Below are positions 34,476 through 43,703 of a stretch of DNA of 64,000 bases, piece by piece (the first letter of the stretch is position 1; each line of letters begins with the position of its first letter). The notes under the pieces were generated by a model. It was not told the origin of the DNA. It was given only the letters and a program-made list of their open reading frames with translations, and did not search any database. This DNA comes from Adhaeribacter aquaticus DSM 16391 (lineage in GTDB: Bacteria; Bacteroidota; Bacteroidia; Cytophagales; Hymenobacteraceae), in assembly GCF_000473365.1 (NCBI RefSeq), contig NZ_KI421517.1:2505504-2569503 (forward strand), written 5' to 3'. The translations under genes were made by a program, and so were the position numbers.

Positions 34476-35219
34476 GTGGCGCGCTCTTCCTCCCCTTTAT
34501 TACAATCACTACAAATTCATTTAGAAGGTATTGGGCCGGTATTGCTTCAAAGAAGCACTAAAGCAAAACGAATCAGCATCCGGTTGCAGCCCTTAAAAGG
34601 AGTACGCGTATTGGTACCCTCCCGGGCCAGCTTTGAGGAAGCGCAGCAATTCTTACAGTCTAAACTGGATTGGGTTAAACAACACTTACCTAAAATAGAA
34701 AAGCAGGAAAACAACCGCACTATTTACGATCACCAAACCATATTTTATACATTTACCCACCAGCTCTACCTGCAACCCCATGATAAGTCCACGCTTAAAG
34801 CAAATATCCGGCAAGGAAAACTTTTAGTGCATTACCCGGCTTACCGGAATGTACAGGACCAGGATATCCAAGACTATATCCGCAAAGCCATTGAAGAAAC
34901 CTACCGCCTGGAGGCCAAGCAATATTTACCTCAGCGGGTGCATTGTTTTGCCCAGCAGTTTGGCTTCAGTTATAATAAGGTTACAATTAAAAAAGCGGGC
35001 ACCCGCTGGGGCAGTTGTTCTTACCAGAATAATATAAACCTGAACTTACACTTAATGCGCTTACCGCAGCACCTGCGCGATTACGTAATTCTGCATGAAC
35101 TGGCACATACTGTAGAGAAAAACCACGGGCCGAAATTCTGGGCTTTACTGGATAAAATCAGCGGCAATGCACAAGGCTTAGATAAAGAAATGAGAAACTA
35201 CCGGATAGAAATATTTTAA
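34476..35219 (+). CDS. YgjP/SprT-like M48-type metallopeptidase (DUF45)
   Basis: About 247 residues. I chose GTG at 34476 because AGCAGG sits just upstream; a TTG at 34452 adds eight residues. KAKRISIRLQPLKGVRVLVP opens the DUF45 domain. VTIKKAGTRWGSCSYQNNIN and LNLHLMRLPQHLRDYVILHE lead to H-E-L-A-H (zinc and catalytic Glu) and KNHGPKFWALLDKI, with His as likely third ligand. Cytoplasmic; reported relatives are linked to protein-DNA crosslink or nucleic-acid-associated functions, substrate here unknown. Confidence 0.85.
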   Translation: MARSSSPLLQSLQIHLEGIGPVLLQRSTKAKRISIRLQPLKGVRVLVPSRASFEEAQQFLQSKLDWVKQHLPKIEKQENNRTIYDHQTIFYTFTHQLYLQPHDKSTLKANIRQGKLLVHYPAYRNVQDQDIQDYIRKAIEETYRLEAKQYLPQRVHCFAQQFGFSYNKVTIKKAGTRWGSCSYQNNINLNLHLMRLPQHLRDYVILHELAHTVEKNHGPKFWALLDKISGNAQGLDKEMRNYRIEIF

Positions 35220-35289
35220 AGGTTTTAATCCTGTATTTCCTAAGAAAAAGCCAGCACCCCCTTCCCCAAATTACGTATGTAAGATTTTT

Positions 35290-35850
35290 ATGCCTAAGTA
35301 CTTACATCTAATATTTATACTGATTTTATGCTTAGATTGCTCCTGCCGGGAGTACAGGAAAGAAGCAGCCTATTTCCAGAACAAACCCAAAAAGGTTATT
35401 TCTATTCCCGATACGATTACCATTGAAGACCAGATCGCCCATCAACCTTTTTTAACTGATACTATTTCGCTGGAGGCCATCCGGTTGCTTTTTGGAGACA
35501 ACATTAAAATAAAAAGACAGCCCATCAAAAACCAGTATGTAAAAGGTCAGATTGATACCTTAATAACCTTTTACAAAGGACAATCTTCCATTACTATGTA
35601 TTTGGTGAGCAAAGAAAAAAAGTGCTTTTATAAGAGTGCTGACATTAAAGATAATTACCCCATTTTTCAGCAATCGATACAGGTAGGGAAAAGCAAAAAA
35701 GAAATTCAGCAGGCTTTTCCTATCCTGGCCAAATACAAAATTTTACCTGATTACATCGAAATAGCTACCGGAGAAGGAACAGATTACCTGTATTTAATCT
35801 TTAGCCAGGACACCCTGAAACGGGTAGAATACAAACCTTATCTGGAGTAA
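35290..35850 (+). CDS. Lipoprotein of unknown function
   Basis: 186 residues. The signal MPKYLHLIFILILCLDCSC ends in a Cys-rich lipobox (LDCSC), so lipidated. The mature part is a compact alpha/beta region with no recognised family; strand-like segments are DTLITFYKGQSSITMYLV and YLYLIFSQDTLKRVEYK. VGKSKKEIQQAFPILAKYKI looks like the helix-turn-strand of BLA/SmpA-type small lipoproteins (weak resemblance). Convergent with the barrel protein at 35931. Confidence 0.6.
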   Translation: MPKYLHLIFILILCLDCSCREYRKEAAYFQNKPKKVISIPDTITIEDQIAHQPFLTDTISLEAIRLLFGDNIKIKRQPIKNQYVKGQIDTLITFYKGQSSITMYLVSKEKKCFYKSADIKDNYPIFQQSIQVGKSKKEIQQAFPILAKYKILPDYIEIATGEGTDYLYLIFSQDTLKRVEYKPYLE

Positions 35851-35930
35851 CAAAAAAGTACAAGCCGCAATTCTATAAACTTTTATATCTTATAACATAC
35901 AGCTGTTATATATAAATAATACTTAAATTT

Positions 35931-36896
35931 TTAAAATTTAAAGCCTAAGGACAAACCACTTCTTATCCCCGCCCATGGCCCTTTCAGGATTACAGAAGCA
36001 TTATTAGCATTTACTGTAACCGTTTTAGTTACAAAAGGAATATCCAGGTTTTCTAATTCTTCCCTTAGGTCTTCCTGCTCATCAGGCGTTAAAATCTTGT
36101 CTGAAACGGCATTAAGATTTCCATTCGCCGATCCTCCATGAGCACCCACTATCCACCAATCCAGGCAAACGTATTTCCCAAGCGAAAACTGAGCACCCAT
36201 TAACAATCCAGCTGTTTTACCAGTAAGTTTACCCGCCAGCGTTACCGACTCCTCTATCCCGTCTTCATTTTCGTAAGTATAAATTAAGTCTTCGGTGGCA
36301 AAAGTAGCTTGCCGGTAAAATGGAGCTAAGTAAAACCCACGGCCGTACCCTTTTTTACCTACATATAATCTAATCTCTGGCGTAAAGGCGGTGCCTTTTA
36401 ATTTAAGATCACTTAACCCAGAAGGTATCTGATCCGCTAATACATCTTTTAAAGGTAATTCACCACTCGGCATTTTCCGATAAGAAAATGCTACAGAAAA
36501 CCGCTTTGTTAATACCCGCTCATATTGAAAAGAATAATTTCTTAAAGCAATTCCAGGCAGGTTAATTTTAAATAAATTACGTTGTATGTTATCGTTTTTT
36601 TTAATACTAGTTGCCAAAGGCTGCGGTGTTGCTGATTGAATAATTGTTGGCTCCTGATTTGTAAATGGAGTTTGATTTGTAGCTGATGTTGGTGTAACAG
36701 GCTCCTGAGCAGAAACTGAAGCTAGCTTTTCCTGACTAGAACCAGGGGCTGGAGATAAGGGCATTAAAGCAAGCGCTGGTGATTTAGTTGTATCCGTAAC
36801 AACACCTTGCCCAACTACCTGAAGAGAGGATAGCAGGAAAACAGCACCGAAAAGAGAAAGAAAAGGAGTTTTCATGATAGTAAGGGCAAGGCTCAA
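35931..36896 (-). CDS. Outer-membrane beta-barrel protein with Pro/Thr linker
   Basis: 321 residues as read from 36896; ATG at 36875 (MKTPFLSLFGAVFLLSSLQV) gives a good signal peptide and is the likely start. Residues ~30-100 are a Thr/Ser/Pro/Gln linker. From ~105 on, alternating strands appear (LPGIALRNYSFQYERVLTKR, FSVAFSYRKM, FYLAPFYRQATF, GLLMGAQFSLG, WAGIRSGLSLGFKF) as in a DUF3575-like barrel. The final aromatic residue (GFKF) fits an outer-membrane insertion signal. Role unknown; no partner genes. Confidence 0.75.
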   Translation of the reverse strand: MSLALTIMKTPFLSLFGAVFLLSSLQVVGQGVVTDTTKSPALALMPLSPAPGSSQEKLASVSAQEPVTPTSATNQTPFTNQEPTIIQSATPQPLATSIKKNDNIQRNLFKINLPGIALRNYSFQYERVLTKRFSVAFSYRKMPSGELPLKDVLADQIPSGLSDLKLKGTAFTPEIRLYVGKKGYGRGFYLAPFYRQATFATEDLIYTYENEDGIEESVTLAGKLTGKTAGLLMGAQFSLGKYVCLDWWIVGAHGGSANGNLNAVSDKILTPDEQEDLREELENLDIPFVTKTVTVNANNASVILKGPWAGIRSGLSLGFKF

Positions 36897-37288
36897 AAAA
36901 TAAAGAAAACAAAATTCAAAATATAATATACTTGAGGATTATTTTAAGTCAGCAGATGGAGACAGCTACATTTTAAGTTATCATTACAAATTACAATTAA
37001 TAATTCACAATCAGCTCACACTAACCAGCTTAAGCCATTAATTAAGTTACGTTAATATTACTTTCTTGCCTTACTAAAGCACAATAATTTTTCCACTATT
37101 TACATTGAGCTTACTTCTGAGCTCTGACTAATATTCTATTTTTTAACTCTTTTTAGTTAAGACACCTTAAAACGGGGTTAATACAGACCTTACCTATAAT
37201 AAAAATTTTTACCGCGTCTTCCTTTTTTTATGGTCTTATGCCAGAACAAGAAGTAGTTAAAGCATTACCAGAGCACGTTCCATTTAAC
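36897..37288. other. AT-rich intergenic region
   Basis: About 390 bases between a barrel gene start and the end of the RND operon. No gene, no convincing promoter; a short frame near 37230 (MPEQEVVKALPEHVPFNKK) is too short to support. Nothing else seen. Confidence 0.4.
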
Positions 37289-37320
37289 AAAAAAAGAGGC
37301 TACCCTTTCGGATAACCTCT
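37289..37320 (-). terminator. Terminator of the RND efflux operon
   Basis: On the minus strand an 11-bp stem with two G-U pairs (37320-37310 with 37305-37295) closes on a GAAA-type loop and is followed by seven T. Lies 25 bases past the ACP-like stop. Confidence 0.8.
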
Positions 37321-37345
37321 CCACTAAATAGAAAACAGGAAAATT

Positions 37346-37615
37346 TTAACTGGCTTGCGACAAGGTATGGGTATACACATAATCTACAAAATCGCCAACC
37401 GTATCAATAGGTACTTCGTCGGGTATCGTTATTTTAAAATTCTTTTCTAATTCTAATATAATATCTACTACATCTACAGTATCAAAGCCAAACTCCTGGC
37501 TTAAATTAGCTTTAGGGCGCAAGCGCGCTGCCCTGATTTCTTTTGTTTTGCTAATTATATTTATTACTTCATTTTTGATTGCGGGGGTAGGGTGTACTCT
37601 CATATTAATAAGCAT
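37346..37615 (-). CDS. Acyl-carrier-protein homologue with Thr in place of the carrier Ser
   Basis: 89 residues (85 from the ATG at 37603). The three-helix ACP layout is clear: PAIKNEVINIISKTKEI, then LSQEFGFDTVDVVDIILELE, then FKITIPDEVPIDTVGDFVDY. Normal ACPs read D-S-L/V at the start of helix II, where Ser carries phosphopantetheine. Here the codon is ACT and the motif is D45-T46-V47. Unless Thr is modified, it cannot carry an acyl chain. The ATG shares one base with the stop of the RND pump gene (TAATG), so translation is coupled to the pump. Known AcpP binding to an RND pump makes a structural role worth testing. Confidence 0.85.
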   Translation of the reverse strand: MLINMRVHPTPAIKNEVINIISKTKEIRAARLRPKANLSQEFGFDTVDVVDIILELEKNFKITIPDEVPIDTVGDFVDYVYTHTLSQAS

Positions 37616-40600
37616 TAAGCAATTTGTTCTTCATATTGATGATCCATTATTTTACCGGAAGGTTGCAAGCCTCTTTTCGGAAATAATTTAAATTTTACTT
37701 TTTCATTTAGCAGGTACATTACCGGCACCACTAACAAGGTAATAAAGGTGGCAAAGGTCAGTCCGAAGATAATACTCCAGGCCAGAGGCCCCCAGAATGC
37801 CATACTTTCGCCGCCTACATAAAAGTTAGGGTTAAACTCTGTAAACAAAGTAAAGAAGTTAATGTTTAGACCAATAGCTAGCGGTATCAACCCTAAGGTG
37901 GTAGAAACAGCCGTCAGAATTACCGGGTTTAAGCGCTCTTTACCCGCCTGTACAATGGCCTCCTTTAATTCCAGCCCTTCCTTTAAAAGCTGGTCGGTAA
38001 ATTCCACAATCAGAATACCATTTTTTACCACTATACCGGCCAGGGCTATGATGCCTACCCCTGTCATTACAATCGAGATATCCATTTTAAAAATAGAAAA
38101 CCCTAGTAACACCCCGATGATACTGAACAGGATCTCCGACAGGATAATAACAGTTTTAGAAACCGAGTTAAACTGCGTTACCAGAATCAGGAATATCAGC
38201 ATAAAGGAGGCAGCCAAAGCCAAGCCTAAGAAATCAGACGTTTCTTTCTGATCTTCCTGCTCGCCGCCCATTTTTATCTCAAATCCTTGCGGCACTTTAT
38301 AATCTTGCAGGGCATCGGTTATTTCGCCCACAATGGCATTGGCATTATAACCGGTAAGCACATTAGAAGAAAGGGTAATTACCCGCTTCAAATCTTTTCG
38401 TTTTACCCCACCATAAGTACTGGAATAACTAATATTAGCCACCGACGAAAGCGGCACTTGTTTAATGGCACCGGAAGCTTCCCGGAAGGTAATATTCATA
38501 TTAGCCAGGGCATCGATATTCTTCCGGTACAATTCATTGTAACGAATCTGAATAGGATACTCTTCTTCATCCAGTTTAAACTTAGAAGCTTCTTTTCCAA
38601 AAATGGCCGTACGCAGTTCCATTCCAATCTGGCCGGTGGTTAAACCTTCCCGGTTAGCGCGTACCCGATCAATGTTAATCTGAATTTCCGGGTTATTATC
38701 TTCTAAGTCTGACCGTAAATCTTCTATACCGGCAATGTTTTTCGCGTCTATAAACTTCTCTACATCGCGCGATAGCTTAATTAATTCGGTGAAGTTTTCC
38801 CCGGCTATTTCAATACTGATGGGTTTACCTACCGGCGGGCCATTGGCCTCCCGATCTACACTTATTTCGGCTCCTGGAATACCTTTTACCGCTTCGCGTA
38901 CCAATGGTATGTATTCACTGGTGCTTTTGCCCTTGCGTTGCTGAAACTCGACAAAGGCAATGGAAACTTTCCCTAAGTTAGATTGTGCCCCCATAGATCC
39001 CTGATTGCCTTCACTTGCACCAACAGCCACGTTCGCAATGATAGATTCCACATCTCTATTATCAGCACCCAATACTTTTTCAATCCGCTTCTCTACTACC
39101 TGGGTTACCGAGTCGGTAACGGTCTGGTCGGTACCTACCGGCATTTTTATATAGGTATAAATAAAATCAGGATCACCGGAGGGAAAAAACACCACGTTAG
39201 GCGCCCGGACAATGGTAAGACCAATAGAAAAGAACAGCAGAAATACTACGGTACCCAGTACAAAATAAGGTTTTTTACCGGCCAGCATCCAGCGCAGCAA
39301 CCGCTCATATTGGTTCATAAACCGCGGCAGAGCCTTGGTCTGGAAACTATGAATCCACTTGGTGAATACATATTTATTCAGTACAATAATCAGCACCAGG
39401 AAGATGAGCAAATTACCCATGCCCACCGATCCGGCTACATAAAATACCAATGCCACCAACGTTATAACCCCTAACACCAGGTAAAAGGTCTTGCGGGCTT
39501 TGGGGGAATTATTCTCTTCATTATCCCGGCGCATAAACGAAACCGCAAATACCGGGTTTATCAAAAAGGCTATAATCAGCGACGATACCAGGACCACAAT
39601 CAGGGTGATAGGCAGGTAGAACATAAACTCACCTACTATACCCGGCCAGAAAGACATGGGCAGAAAGGGCGCCAATGTAGTAAGGGTACCCGCAAAAACC
39701 GGCACAAATACTTCACCGGCGGCAAATTTGGCGGCTTTCCGTATATTCATGGAAGTGGTATTGTAAATCCGGTGCGTATTTTCCACTACCACAATAGCAT
39801 CATCTACCACGATACCTAAAGCCAGCAAAAACGAGAACAGCACAATCATGTTCAGGGTAAAACCCAGCGTAGGCATCACAATAAAAGCCAGGCACATAGA
39901 AAGCGGCACCGAAAGCCCCACAAACAAAGCATTGGTGGTGCCCATGAAAAACATCAGAATAACCGTAACCAGGATAAAACCAATGATAATACTGTTTACC
40001 AGGTCATTCAGGGTATTCCGGGTGCGGTCCGACTGGTCGCCGGTAATGGTAATCTTTAAATCTTTGGGCAAGGTGGTACCCGGCATTTCTTTTAAGATCG
40101 CCTCAATTTTATCGGAAGCATCAATCAGGTTCTGGCCACTGCGCTTAATAACGTTAATGGTTATTACCGGCTGATGATCCAGGCGGGCAAAGCTTTCTCT
40201 TTCTTTAAAACCATCGGTAATGGTCGCAATATCTTTTAGGTAAATGTTAGCTCCGGGCAACGATTTAACTACTATTTCTCCCAGCAGATTCGGATCCTGG
40301 TACTGACCTACTACCCGCACGGCCCGCTTCATTTCCCCTACCCGGATGCTGCCGCCCGATATAGTAGCATTTTCAGCAGCAATCGCCCGTTCGATATCAT
40401 TGAACGTTACTTTGGCTACCTGCATTTTATACAGATCCACATCTACCTGTACCTCTTTTTCCAAGGCCCCTACAATGTCTACCCGGGTAATTTCTGGCAA
40501 AGCTTCTATGCGGTCTTCTATGTCCTCGGCATATTTCTTTAACCGGTCCAGGCTGTAGTTCCCCGACAAGTTTACAAACATGATGGGAAATTCCGAGAAG

Positions 40601-41007
40601 TTAATTTCCTGTACACTCGGCTGATCCGGCAAATCGTTAGGCAAATCCATTTTTGCCTTGTCTACCGCATCTTTTATGCGTTGCTTGGCTTCTTCTACCT
40701 CAACGTCCGTATTAAATTGCACCTGAATAGCCGAAAAATCCTGGATAGAATTAGAAGTAACTTTCTTTACCCCGCTCAGCGATTTAATTTGCTTTTCAAT
40801 AGGGCGGGTAACCAGGTTCTCCATATCCGTAGGCGACGTTCCCGGATAAGGCGTACCCACATAGATGGTTGGCACCACAATGTCTGGGAAGTTTTCTTTT
40901 TGCAACCGGTTATAGGCAATATATCCCGCCAGGGTAAGGATAAGGGTTATGATGTAAACGCTGGTCCGGTTATCAATGGCCCAACTGGTTGGTTTGAACT
41001 CTTTCAT
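37615..41007 (-). CDS. RND efflux pump, AcrB-like permease
   Basis: 1130 residues, slightly longer than the usual ~1040. Layout: N-terminal helix (SVYIITLILTLAGYIAYNRL), the porter sequence PGTSPTDMENLVTRPIEKQI, then a cluster of helices containing LGIVVDDAIVVVENTHRIYN (~392-411, proton-relay Asp pair). An extra loop and helix pair (~500-560) separates the halves. The second porter half and GIIALAGIVVKNGILIVEFT (~983-1002) follow. HAE1/CusA-type: it uses the proton gradient to export hydrophobic compounds; substrate unknown. Central gene of a TetR-tolC-adaptor-pump-ACP operon. Confidence 0.95.
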   Translation of the reverse strand: MKEFKPTSWAIDNRTSVYIITLILTLAGYIAYNRLQKENFPDIVVPTIYVGTPYPGTSPTDMENLVTRPIEKQIKSLSGVKKVTSNSIQDFSAIQVQFNTDVEVEEAKQRIKDAVDKAKMDLPNDLPDQPSVQEINFSEFPIMFVNLSGNYSLDRLKKYAEDIEDRIEALPEITRVDIVGALEKEVQVDVDLYKMQVAKVTFNDIERAIAAENATISGGSIRVGEMKRAVRVVGQYQDPNLLGEIVVKSLPGANIYLKDIATITDGFKERESFARLDHQPVITINVIKRSGQNLIDASDKIEAILKEMPGTTLPKDLKITITGDQSDRTRNTLNDLVNSIIIGFILVTVILMFFMGTTNALFVGLSVPLSMCLAFIVMPTLGFTLNMIVLFSFLLALGIVVDDAIVVVENTHRIYNTTSMNIRKAAKFAAGEVFVPVFAGTLTTLAPFLPMSFWPGIVGEFMFYLPITLIVVLVSSLIIAFLINPVFAVSFMRRDNEENNSPKARKTFYLVLGVITLVALVFYVAGSVGMGNLLIFLVLIIVLNKYVFTKWIHSFQTKALPRFMNQYERLLRWMLAGKKPYFVLGTVVFLLFFSIGLTIVRAPNVVFFPSGDPDFIYTYIKMPVGTDQTVTDSVTQVVEKRIEKVLGADNRDVESIIANVAVGASEGNQGSMGAQSNLGKVSIAFVEFQQRKGKSTSEYIPLVREAVKGIPGAEISVDREANGPPVGKPISIEIAGENFTELIKLSRDVEKFIDAKNIAGIEDLRSDLEDNNPEIQINIDRVRANREGLTTGQIGMELRTAIFGKEASKFKLDEEEYPIQIRYNELYRKNIDALANMNITFREASGAIKQVPLSSVANISYSSTYGGVKRKDLKRVITLSSNVLTGYNANAIVGEITDALQDYKVPQGFEIKMGGEQEDQKETSDFLGLALAASFMLIFLILVTQFNSVSKTVIILSEILFSIIGVLLGFSIFKMDISIVMTGVGIIALAGIVVKNGILIVEFTDQLLKEGLELKEAIVQAGKERLNPVILTAVSTTLGLIPLAIGLNINFFTLFTEFNPNFYVGGESMAFWGPLAWSIIFGLTFATFITLLVVPVMYLLNEKVKFKLFPKRGLQPSGKIMDHQYEEQIA

Positions 41008-41145
41008 ATTCTTAATAACTATAAGCTACAGCAACAGGCCTAAAGCTTTTTTCAACTTGTTCAATGGCAATAAACGCTATTCAAAATAAGCTCTATAATA
41101 AAGCCCTAGAGCTTTTCTGCTAATCCCGTAAGCCTAAACCTTTGC

Positions 41146-42282
41146 TTAAAAAGTAATGGTTTGCCCTTCGTTCAGGCTCTGGTACCCTACGGTAATGACT
41201 TTATCATTAGAGGCCAGCCCGTTCACAATCTCAATTTTTCCTTTGTAGGTCATGCCCGTCGTTACCGGTTTTTTCCGGACTACATAATCCTTGCCGTTCG
41301 GCTCGGCTACATAAACAAAAGTCGAGTTTTCATCTTTCTGTACCAGGTTTACCGGTACCACCGTAGCTTCTTCTTTCTGGTAATCTTTAATGCGCACCAC
41401 CGCTATCATGTTAGGGCGTAAAGGCACCTGGTTATTAGCCTTATTTTTAATAACCAGTTCAATCGGGAAAGACCGGCTATTGGCGTTAATTACCTGGCTT
41501 ACCACTTTTACCGTAGCATCCAGTTCAGTATTGGTATCAGGCAGGAATATTTTTGCCTGATCGCCCGCTTTTACTTTACCGGCATAAGCTTCCGAAACTT
41601 CCGCCACTACTTTTATGCCATCCTGGTTTACAATCCGCCCGATTGGCTGCGGCGAGGCAGGGCTAACGGCTTCACCTACTTTAGGAATAAAGTCATCCAC
41701 TACCCCGCTAATGGGTGCTTTTATGTAATATTGGTCCAGCTGCTGACGCAAAGTAGCCAGTTTACGCTCTAATGCGTCTTTGTTGTTTTTGGCCGTCAGA
41801 TACTGCACTTCCGTGCCTATTTTCTGGTCCCATAACCGTTTTTGTTTTTCGTATATGGTATTGGTCAGTTCTAAATTAGTGCGCAGTTCCTGTATGGTTT
41901 GCTCCATAATCGAAGGATCAATTACGGCTAATACCTGGCCTTTGCGTACCCGGTCGCCGCGCGTTACCCGCACACTCGTCAGTACTCCCGCCATGCGAGG
42001 GCTCACTGCTACACTTTGCTCGAAATCTACCCGGCCTTGCACCTCCAGGTAATGATCGAAGGCCTGCGGCTGAACAGAAACTACCGAAACCGGTGTAGCG
42101 GTTTGCGCTACGCCTTTGCCTTCCGCTTTTAACTCTTCTTCCAGTTTGGCAATTTTATCCTGTATGTCGGCCTGCTCTTTTTTCAGATTTGTTAATTGCT
42201 CTTCTTTATTCCCGCCTTCTTTGTTGCAAGCCGAAAAGCTAACCAGGGCAATCAATAAAGCTATTGATAATTGTTTTTTCAT
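41146..42282 (-). CDS. RND periplasmic adaptor (membrane fusion) protein
   Basis: About 378 residues from ATG 42282 (MKKQLSIALLIALVSFSACN), which gives a clean lipobox FSAC; the ATG at 42300 adds six residues. A Lys/Glu-rich coiled segment (KEEQLTNLKKEQADIQDKIA) follows the lipid anchor. Lipoyl domain halves are VRVTRGDRVRKGQVLAVIDP (~110-130) and YIKAPISGVVDDFIPKVGEA, with the hairpin helices between. The beta-barrel and MP domains include VVPVNLVQKDENSTFVYVAE. Links the pump (41007) with the TolC-like gene (42315). Confidence 0.94.
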   Translation of the reverse strand: MKKQLSIALLIALVSFSACNKEGGNKEEQLTNLKKEQADIQDKIAKLEEELKAEGKGVAQTATPVSVVSVQPQAFDHYLEVQGRVDFEQSVAVSPRMAGVLTSVRVTRGDRVRKGQVLAVIDPSIMEQTIQELRTNLELTNTIYEKQKRLWDQKIGTEVQYLTAKNNKDALERKLATLRQQLDQYYIKAPISGVVDDFIPKVGEAVSPASPQPIGRIVNQDGIKVVAEVSEAYAGKVKAGDQAKIFLPDTNTELDATVKVVSQVINANSRSFPIELVIKNKANNQVPLRPNMIAVVRIKDYQKEEATVVPVNLVQKDENSTFVYVAEPNGKDYVVRKKPVTTGMTYKGKIEIVNGLASNDKVITVGYQSLNEGQTITF

Positions 42283-42314
42283 TCTAGTATTTATTTCCAT
42301 AGTAAGGCTCTTCT

Positions 42315-43691
42315 TTATCTTTTCAGCGTACCGGTAGCTTTCTCCAAATCTACTTTGGTAATCACGGCATCGTACAGGGCGCTGTAATAATTAGTTTGGG
42401 CCTGCCGTAAATCTGTTTCGGCGGTTATTACCTCCAGGTTAGAGCCCACGCCTTCCTTAAATTTAACATTAGCTACCCGGGCCACTTCCTGCGCCAACGC
42501 CAAACTTTCTTTCTGCGATTGCAATACCTGTAAAGCATTCTGCAGATTGGTGTTAGACTGCCGGATTTGTAAATCAATGCTGTTTTGCAAGGTAATGGCT
42601 CCCTGGTCCAGGGACTGAAGGGCTAGCTTTCCTTGTTTAATCTGGTAATGTCTTCGTAAACCATCAAATACCGGAAACTGAACACTTAGCCCCACAAAAG
42701 AGTAGTTGTAGTAAGGGCCATGACCAAACATATTCTTCTCGCCAAAGGCAAAGAGTTTAGCAAAATCGTTGCCGGCCGTATTCCAGCCCACCCTACCCGT
42801 TAAGGATACGGTTGGGTAATAGCCTACTTTTCGGTTTCGCAGGTCCAGCACAGCCAGGTCCCGTTGGGTTTGCAAAATGGAATATTCTATGCGTTGCGGG
42901 TAATCAAATTTTTCGGCTGCTACCTGCTGGGTTTCCACTACCACATTATCCAGTTTATCCGTAAGTTCAATAGGCTGGGCTAAATTCAGGCTCATCTGAA
43001 ACCGTAATAAATCTACGCCCAATGCTACCAGTCTTTCTGCTTTGTCTTTTTCTACCTTCAGGTTGTTATAAGAAACCTGCATCCGGTCTACATCTATTTT
43101 CTCAGCAAATCCCTGCCGCTGAATCTGGGTAGTTTCGCGCAGTAAACTTTCTAACCGGGCCAGGTTGCGGTCCAGCAAGGTTAAGCGCTCCCGCGATACC
43201 AGCACACTGTAATAAGCTTTGGTAACACCTTCAAGTATATCCAACTCGGTTTGCTGCACTTGTTTGGTAGCCAAATCAGTATACACATTGGCCGCTTTCA
43301 AGCCTAATAAGTAAGACCCGTTAAATACCATCTGGCTCCCGCTAAACCCCAGCGCACTGGAGTACTGGGTCCCAAACTGCACCGGAATAAAAGGCACATC
43401 CGGCTGACCCGCTACTATACCGGGTAAAAAGCTTGTCTGTATATTTAAGTTATTACCAATATCAATAGCGCCGTTAATCTGGGGCAAACCGGTAGCTTTT
43501 ACTTCCCCTACTTTCGCCCTGGCAATTTCTGATTGAATCTGGGCATTTTTTATAGTGGGCTGGTTTTGCAAAGCATACCGGATGGCTTGTTGCAAGCTAA
43601 AAGCCTGGGGTGTACCCTGCTGCTGGGCCGAAGCAACAGAGAGGCTGGCTAATAACACCAGTAAAACCAGGAAGTACTTAGTGGTTTTCAT
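42315..43691 (-). CDS. TolC-family outer-membrane efflux channel
   Basis: 458 residues with signal peptide (MKTTKYFLVLLVLLASLSVA). SLQQAIRYALQNQPTIKNAQ (~33-52) and the repeated long helical hairpins (ARAKVGEVKATGLPQINGAI; TEAYY-like LEGVTKAYYSVLVSRERLTL; VGSNLEVITAETDLRQAQTN, then YYSALYDAVITKVDLEKATG) are the TolC fold, with the internal repeat covering both halves. Forms the outer-membrane duct for the adaptor and pump downstream. 12 bases follow the TetR gene, 14 precede the adaptor. Confidence 0.94.
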   Translation of the reverse strand: MKTTKYFLVLLVLLASLSVASAQQQGTPQAFSLQQAIRYALQNQPTIKNAQIQSEIARAKVGEVKATGLPQINGAIDIGNNLNIQTSFLPGIVAGQPDVPFIPVQFGTQYSSALGFSGSQMVFNGSYLLGLKAANVYTDLATKQVQQTELDILEGVTKAYYSVLVSRERLTLLDRNLARLESLLRETTQIQRQGFAEKIDVDRMQVSYNNLKVEKDKAERLVALGVDLLRFQMSLNLAQPIELTDKLDNVVVETQQVAAEKFDYPQRIEYSILQTQRDLAVLDLRNRKVGYYPTVSLTGRVGWNTAGNDFAKLFAFGEKNMFGHGPYYNYSFVGLSVQFPVFDGLRRHYQIKQGKLALQSLDQGAITLQNSIDLQIRQSNTNLQNALQVLQSQKESLALAQEVARVANVKFKEGVGSNLEVITAETDLRQAQTNYYSALYDAVITKVDLEKATGTLKR

Positions 43692-43703
43692 TTTCTTTAC
43701 TAT

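Noticed and set aside
38983-39474. 163-codon plus-strand frame opposite the RND pump
   Set aside because: Antisense to a well-conserved pump gene; no recognisable motif.
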